DNA from: Owenia fusiformis
Taxonomy: Eukaryota; Annelida; Polychaeta; Sabellida; Oweniidae
Direction: 5' to 3'
Length of the DNA stretch: 64,000 bases
Assembly: GCA_903813345.2 (NCBI GenBank)
Contig: CAIIXF020000002.1
Location: forward strand, 8,825,555-8,889,554
A program made the position numbers and the translations under genes. How positions within the stretch are numbered: the stretch's first letter is position 1; every line of letters begins with the position of its first letter. The notes below the pieces were generated by a model. That model did no database searches. It was not told where the DNA came from and saw only the letters and a program-made list of their open reading frames with translations. This document shows, piece after piece, positions 12,401-21,400 of the stretch.

Positions 12401-15400
12401 ACATATAAAATATAAACATGTCGTGGATGAGTGTACACTGATATACATCCATGATTACATGCACAACTTACTAGGTACATGTACGTATATGTACAATACA
12501 TTGTATATGTACTTTATATTGGCGGACTGTGAAATGCTACGTCTCAAGGTAACCAAAATGTGCCATCCATATACCGAAAACGGGATGTGTCTGATACACA
12601 TTAACTTTACATTTTTTTAAAAATATATACATGGTGTGGCTATAGTACTCTGATACTGTAATGATATGTATCAATTGGTTGTGCCAAATATTGTGTTATG
12701 AATTGTGTTACCCATAATGCATTATTCTATAATAAAAACCGGAAGTTGCATTAGACACATAATGGCTGTTTAGTTCAATACATGGTACTGCGGGTAAAAC
12801 CCTTAAAGGGAATGCGAAGTTTTGTCCCTTAAACTTGATAATAAGTTAGAATAAAGATATATCTTTCAATCCAACTTAGTTTTATTGTTCTATCATTATC
12901 CTTTTAATTGTTATTGAGCCCCGGGTTTTGCATATGAACTGGACCACGGAGCTGCCATTTCAACCGTAAAGTGGTTCTTTACGACATTGTTATGACGTCA
13001 TTGATGCTAGATTGATGCCTTGGCATTCCAAAAGTTTTGTGGCGCCATTTTTGAATCAAAAAATGAATGCCGAGTTGTTGCTATTCCAAAACCAAAGAAA
13101 TGATTTCAAAGGAACTAAAAAAATACGTATATACCATCCATAATAAAGAACGATTTCAATAGAATATTAACGCCGGCATTTTCGGAATTGCTTTTACCTA
13201 TCTAGACATAGAATGCGGGTTAGATTTATTCTTTATTTACACTTGAAACAATCTGGGATTCGTGACTTTTTAACTTTTATTAGGTCTAGCTCTAAATGCG
13301 AACAGAGAATGCTAATTCTATCAGGCGAATGCAAACTATTTGAATAAAACATAATAAAATTATTTCAACCAACCCATCTTGAATTTCCCAAGAATGCAAT
13401 GGTTTAATTTGCTAGTCTCATTACAAAAATACGTGTTCGTACTTTAATATTCATTGCATTTATGTTTATCTTTAACACAGGTATTCAAAGAAATTAAAAT
13501 TTCAAAATTAAATTTTAAAACCGTATTCAATTACTATCATGGATTCTTAGCCTCACGTCAAATTTTTACGGGGACCGTACGGTCTATCATTTCTGTGGTA
13601 AGCAGGATTTCTACGGTTGCCTAAGTATTTCTGCAGATAATTTAGGCTTAGCAGTCACATTTGCTAAGATAGCCGTACGGCGTATCTTGATTATGAGGAA
13701 AAACTACGATTCCCGTACGGCTGATTAATGATGACGCACGATCAGCGTAGGGCGGCCCTACGTGCGTAGTTTTTTTCTTGAAGGCATCCACAAGGGGTTC
13801 TATGGTTCGGAAAGGTCAATTGTAACTTATGAAATCCCGACAAGCGCAGCCGCAAGTCGACCGTGAACCATACGTACGGCCGTCGTGAGACCTACGGTTT
13901 GGCTGCTTGTTGATATCAATGGTGACCACAGGAAAGAAAAAGTTATAACTCCGACTCTACGCCAGGTAAAAACTGGATATGTCGTGTACGTAGACAGCAA
14001 GATGCAGTGACCTTAAGTCGACTGTAGTTTTCCTATGTTTGCCGCAGAAATTTACTGATTTCAGGGAAATACGATCGACGTGTGGTCGCATTGAACAAAT
14101 GTGACTGAAGCTTTTAAAGTTCCACTTATTTTCCGATATAGAAAAACAAAAGGTTGTATGCCATTAAATTGAAAATCATTATTTCGAAAATACTGTAGAA
14201 CCGTACAGGAATTGTTTTTAGCAAAAAATAAATATATAATAAAATAAATATTAAACTATTGGCGTACTATCAATACGGCAATTGCCTTATCGTCGTTGAA
14301 ATGAAATATCATACTACAATCGACCCCATCGTCTCCCGCATCACTGAATGTTATGAGCCTTCTCTTGTCATGATCCAAGGTGAAATACCATTGAATTTTG
14401 AAAAGCTTTTTTGTCATATCGAATGTCGCTACGGTGATATGATGATTGAAATTGGTCGTTTAACAACTGAGAAAAATTAAACATTACGTATTATTCTTTG
14501 AAAATATGACAGTGGCATGTCCTTGTAAAGCTATTGCCAATCTTAGTATTTAGGAGATTGACATTTACATACGTATCATTTAGACGACATCGATTTTTCG
14601 TTGTTTTGTTTGCGTTTTTCGTCAGAATTTAAATGGCGAAACACTTTAATGTTTCATTGGATTACTACTTTTTGTTTTATTTCTTTCATTCTCCAATATG
14701 CACCTATTCATATTTGAACAGAATACTACAGATTGAAGAAATCTACCACTTATGATTAGGTAAGAAAGCAATTGCGGCAGTATGATGATGTGCCGTAAAT
14801 GCTCACCAGCGCATTAATGAACATTAGCATAGATTTTGATATTTTAAATGGTATGTCGTGTATTTACATAAATATGGTAAATGCAACTATTTGTTGGATG
14901 CGTTCAGCCGATGATATAACTTACTTATTTTCACCACAAATACGCCAACACCTTAGCCACATTAATCTAAGTTAAATAAATCCCCATTGATGCACAGTAA
15001 TGTATTTATGTGTAAATGCCATTTTGTATATTTTAATGCATTTACCTCATTTATTGGTTAAATATACAAGAAAGCATTTACAGGATTTGAACAGATTTAT
15101 CCTTTTTGACCCAATGTTATCATTATATAAAATAATTCTAGTGGATATTTTTCAAGTGGAATATAATGCGATGACTTCCGAATCGCGCAGACGATATCTC
15201 ATAAGTTTAGTGATCTTTCTACCTAGCCTATACTATATCACATTGGAGAAAATAAATACAAATATTTGAAACAATTCAATTTCTATGAATGTATTGAAAC
15301 AACTTTTCCAAATATATGATATGATATGGACATGAACATGAACATGCGGCAACAATGTTAAGCGGACAGAAATAGTTATAAAATATCAGTGAAATGTGTT

Positions 15401-18400
15401 CTATTTCTGCGATCCGAGTATGACGTGATTATATAGCGACATTTTCCAGGCATCAATTTTAAGGCATCAATGACGTCATTGATACATAACAATGGCGGCA
15501 TCCGCAGCGATCCAGATATGGCTACTTTGAACTTGAATTATATGTTAGTTCAAACACGATATGTCCCATGAGTGAGCTGAAGTGATAGATGATGGTTATA
15601 AGTAGTCAGCGTGTAAATTAGAACATGAAATTTCGCATTCCCTTTAAATATCACAGTAATCATCATCATGGACATTAAATCTATTATGCCCCCTCCAAGA
15701 ATGGAGTTTGACGGGGATGTGGAAAAAAGTTGGAGGATATTCATACGCAGCTTCGACTGGTATTTAGCCGCCATTGGTGATATCGGAGATTGAAAATTTG
15801 ACTATATGTACTTTATATTGGCGGACTGTGAAATGCTACGTCTCAAGGTAACCAAAATGTGCCATCCATATACCGAAAACGGGATGTGTCTGATACACAT
15901 TAACTTTACATTTCTTATAAAATATATACATGGTGTGGCTATAGTACTCTGATACTGTAATGATATGTATCAATTGGTTGTGCCAAATATTGTGTTATGA
16001 ATTGTGTTACCCATAATGCATTATTCTATAATAAAAACCGGAAGTTGCATAAGACACATAATGGCTGTTTAGTTCAATACATGGTACTGCGGGTAAAACC
16101 CTTAAATATCACAGTAATCATCATCATGGACATTAAATCTATTATGCCCCCTCCAAGAATGGAGTTTGCCGGGGATGTGGAAAAAAGTTGGAGGATATTC
16201 ATACGCAGCTTCGACTGGTATTTAGCCGCCATTGGTGATATCGGAGATTGAAAATTTGACTTTTGATAAATGCAGCTGGACCAAAAGCCGCTCAAATCTA
16301 TGAAACATTCAAGTTTGTTGAAGGTGAGGATAAGAATAAATACCAGTGCATTCGTGATAAATTTGAGAAATATTGCATTCCGAAAATTAAGATAAAGATA
16401 AGATAAGTTTATTGTTCTTTATAGTGGTAGGTTACACAAATCAACCCAGCCCACCTGGGCTTATCAACCACTTAACAAGTTAAACATTTTAAATTATACA
16501 ATTAGTGAAATAAATATCAATCTGTGTTATACATATGGTTACGTCTTTTGACAAAGCACTACCTTACAAAATGAGCAAATTGTCTTGTCATTTTCCCAAA
16601 CAGGTACTTTAACTTTTCTACATTTGTGTCAATACATTTAAAATTGTTATCAATAAAATACCTCTGTCTAATTTCATTATAAAAATTGCAATGAAACACA
16701 AAATGTATCTCATCTTCCACACAATTTTGTTCACATAAACAGCATAATCTTTCTTCTAGTTTTTCATTCTTAAAACGACCCGTTTCTATTCTTAATGGTA
16801 AAATACCCATACGCAATTGTGCTAAAAGTGACCGTTCATATATACTTAAATTCAATGTCAAATACTTTTCAGTTTCATAATTATTTTTAAAAGTTGCATA
16901 AGTCCTTAACTTTGGTTTTGAACTAACCATATCTGGCCATCTATTTTTATAATCATCCATACGATTTTTTAGCACAATTTTTGTATCACAATATGTCATA
17001 TCATTGAAATGTTCAGTAAGATTACATTTCTCTAAAATGCTTTTTACAGTTTGAGACCATTTACTCTTACATTTAATGTCCCATAAAAATATTTTCTTTG
17101 TCAGTCTCCCATCTTCCAGCCATGATAGGCGGTTAAATAATCGAACTAATTCAATTTGCTGTTCTAAAATTAAAGGTGTCCACCCAAAATCTCCATGCAA
17201 AGCATGTAAAGGCACAAATTTGTGTACTCCTGCATAATACCTTTGTGCTCTATCATAAATTAAATAACAATATTTTAAATAATCATGTGCTCCCCATACT
17301 CCGACTCCATAATGTAGCACTGGCAATACACAAGCTTTAAATAATTTTGTAAAAGTATTAAATCCTATGTCTCTATTAAACTTGCACTTATTAATTAGAG
17401 CACCTAGAGCTCTACCTGCTGAGTCAGATAGCATTTTTACAGCTTCTTCAAACTTACAATTTTCATTAAATATAACACCAAGGTATCTGTATCGATCGAT
17501 CATATTAACACTTACATCACCTAGCTTAAAATTAAAATTAGTTATTTTTGTTTTTAATTTTCTAAAATGCACAATATTAGTTTTTGAAAAGTTAACCTTG
17601 ACACGCCATTTAAAACCCCATTTATTCACAATATCTAATAGCTTCTGTAAACTCTCTTCACTTTCTGCTAACAGGACTAAATCATCAGCATATGCTAAAA
17701 CTGACACTTTGGAATCTTCAATCTTCACACCATATGGACTTGAGTTTAATTCTTTTAAAAGTGTATTTATGTATATTGAAAATGATATTGGAGAAATTGT
17801 ATCTCCTTGTCTCAAACCAGACTCTGTAGGAAACCAACTGGTCATAAAATTATTAACTTTTATAGCAGACTGGGTCCCTATCAAAACTCCCTTAATAGCT
17901 TTATACATTTTACCTTTTACACCATTGTTTAACAGCTGAAAAAGTAGCAAATCCCTGTTTAAATAATCATACGCTTTCTCTAGATCAATAAAACAAGCAA
18001 AAATATTTCCATTCTTTTCTACTTTGTTACGTATAATGCTGTCTAATGAAAATATATGGTCAATACAGGATCTATTGGCTCTAAAACCATTCTGGGAATC
18101 CTCAAGTAAAGCGTTATCCTCACAAAACATAACAAGTCGTTTATTGATAATATTGCTATACAGCTTATAGATACATGAAAGCATACTTATTCCTCTATAA
18201 TTAAGAGGTATACGTGGATCTTTGTCACCTCCTTTAGGAATAGGGAATACAATAGCTTTTAACCACACGCTAGGGATAATGCTTAAATCAAAACACTTAT
18301 TGAAAAATACATAAAGTGCCCTTTTTATTACTTCATATTTCAATACTTCATTGGGAATTAAATCATATCCTACAGTTTTGAAATTTTTCAATGCATTTAT

Positions 18401-21400
18401 GGCCAAACTAACTTCACTCAACAATATGGCCTCATCTGACGAAGTATCATTTTGACAAGCATTTTCCAACGAGTCTTTTTGCTCCATAGCAGTTTTATAG
18501 AATTGATTATCAAAATTTAAACTATTTACACTGTACAACTTCTTATAATCATTTTCCCATTTTTTAATTACAGATTCTACTTTATAATCTAAATTACCAT
18601 TATCATCAATTACCTCAAGAGGAATACATTTCTTACGTTTCGGGCCAGTTGTTTTTATAAAGTTCCAAAACTCCTTGCAAATTAACGAAACATACGAACG
18701 TTTCGTGTTCAGGTCGAGATACAAGTCTGATGGCGAATCTTTTGATGATTTCCTTGTTGATTTGAAATCCAAAATCCTCACATGCAATTATAACGATCAA
18801 GAACTGTCTAATCTTAGAGATCAGATTGTCATTGGAATAAATAACCAGAGACTTCAGGAAAGGCTACTTCGTGAAACAGAATTAACCGAGCTGAAAGCCA
18901 TAGAAATCTGTCGAAGTTCCGAAATGGCTCAACAACAAATGAAATCTATTGCGAGTGGATCGTCATCCAGTATATAAATCCGACTGCTGTATGCCCTGCG
19001 TACGATAAATTATGTCATAATTGTGTATATAGCTTTTACATTAACAAATAGAATAAAAAGCCTAGTGAAAAACTAGTTGGAAAAAATCAATCTGCATACC
19101 TTGAAAATCGCTTTATTGGAACAAATGCCAGATTATTAATAGATTATTTAGAACTTATAAACAATGAGAATAGAAATGGATTGATAATTAGCCTAGATTT
19201 TAAAAAAGCCTTTGATAGTCTTAATTGGAATTTTATGTTCAATGTCCTTCAGAAAATGAATTTTGGCAAAAGGTTTATTAAGTGGGTGACAATTTTATAA
19301 ACAAATCCAATTCTCAAAATAAAAAATAATGTTTTTTTGTCAAATGAGGTAAAGACAGAACGAGGTATACGCCAGGGATGCCCAATCTCTGCATTATTAT
19401 TTATTTTATGTGTTGAAATCATGAAAAATAAAATAGAAAATGATAAATTAATCAAAGGTATTAGTGTTGATGGCAAAAAAAGAAACAAATGTGATTCAAC
19501 ATGCAAATGACACGACATTAATTTTAGAAAACAAAGAATCAATCGCACATGCAAAAATTCTTTAATGACACCATATAATTCTGATTTTTGATATGGCGAC
19601 AGTCACGTAAATTATGAATAGGCCTATTCTAGTACATATAATAAAATATGTGTAACTTAGAAATCATATATTACATACGTGTTAGGTAGAGGGTCATATA
19701 TATACTACTTGTAAACACATCAACAATTGATGTCAGTAATGTTAATACTAAGACTGAGCCTTGAGACATCAATTGTCCCTAGTTATTGAGAATGGATGTA
19801 ATCTATTGAATTGCTTGTTCATAGTTACCCCTCCTAGTGTGAAGATAGTTGCACCTAGTATACGCACCACTTTGTTGTACCTCAGTTCAATATACTGGAA
19901 AGAATATCATAACATCTAATTGATATAATGTAATACAAACAAAGACAAATGGCAAAAAATGTACATTCTTAACATTTAATTAGAAAAATACCATTAAAAA
20001 CAGTAGATATGTTTTGATATTTTTATTTCAAATATGGCAGTCAATCCGATGTCTGACAACCCTTACATTAAATCTAGGCTGTGTGCATTTTAACCTTCTG
20101 TGAAATAACAAGTGGAATCTAATGGTCGCTTTATGTTATCATTCTGCATCGTAATTCTATGTGTTGTGTTAAAACGTCAGCAGATATACATATCCATACG
20201 ATAATCGAGTGGATTGGATAACATATTTTTCGACAACCCCTCCCCTGCTAAGGATATATTAACTTGTATCAACATGCTCAGTGCGGCTGTGCAAACATGG
20301 CAAAATGATCTGAATTTGGGAATTTCGTTCGAGAGGTAGTAATACTGGGATCACCTCATTATACCGACGCGCATTATACCGAAACCCATTATACCGGCGC
20401 GCATTATACCGAAACCCATTATACCGATGCGCATTATACCGAAACCCATTCTACCGACGCGCATAGTAACGAACACTAATATACCGATACGCGTTGTACC
20501 GAAATCCGTGCGCGTTGTACCGAAAACCATTGCTGTTGTGAATTACCGACAGACTGACACCATTGTTTTGTGATGTAAAAAGGCTTGTATTGGAAGATGT
20601 ATGATAAGGGTAGAAGAGTATGATAAGTATTATTGAAAATCATGCACATTTAATCAGGAAGACCAGGCAAGAAATAGCAACAGAAAACTAATTTAGTATA
20701 AGCTTCATCAAGGAAGGGAAACTGAAAACTGCAAAACCCTACAATCACAGCCCAAGTCAAATCTTCACGTTGTAAGTCTCTAAAAATGTGTCACTTGTTT
20801 ATTGTTTAAGTTTAGTTCGGATCAAAATAGATTTAAGAATACAATTTATTTCATATCATAAACAAAATATATACGTAATGTAATAGCTTGCGAAAATATT
20901 TCGTGATTTATTATTAAAAGTGTGCGTAACACTTAATTTCCCAGTCCCTGAACATTTGATTCGATTCTGTTATGAATGAGATTAAAGAACACAAAAGCGG
21001 ACTGACGGTGTGTATGCTATATACTGAGACTTAAGACTTTCAGTATAAATAAGGTATTTTGGGATCTTTTGAATGAGGTAATTCTCTACTTCGAAAGACA
21101 TTCGTATCAACTTGAACAAGTTGGGTTTTGAAGAAAAAAATTTAACATGCGCAGATGGCCCATTTTCGTAGTGCCATATTGACTGAAAATTTCCATCTTA
21201 TGAAAGTCGAAATACACGGATATCTTTCAAAAATAGCCATTCATTTTGTTGTAAAATAAAGAATGTCATATATTAAATATTACTTTATTCTGACTGACTT
21301 GAATGTGATATATCGTACCTTGCAATGTATGACTGTTAGGTAGCAATGTCCAAATATACTGAAGAATTTGATGATTAGATATCATCTTGTAAATAAGTTC

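Noticed and set aside
14259-15269. Transposase in the TTAA element
   Set aside because: The two ORFs (73 and 89 codons) show no DDE/D motif or similarity that I can recognise.
17367-17939. 190-codon plus-strand ORF opposite the RT
   Set aside because: Antisense shadow of the LINE RT with no recognisable domain.
18679-18787. Start of the 742-codon RT ORF at 18787
   Set aside because: The first 36 or so codons read antisense gag beyond the LINE target duplication; not part of the LINE protein.
20357-20530. CRISPR-like array
   Set aside because: Adjacent head-to-tail minisatellite without unique spacers, in eukaryotic DNA.
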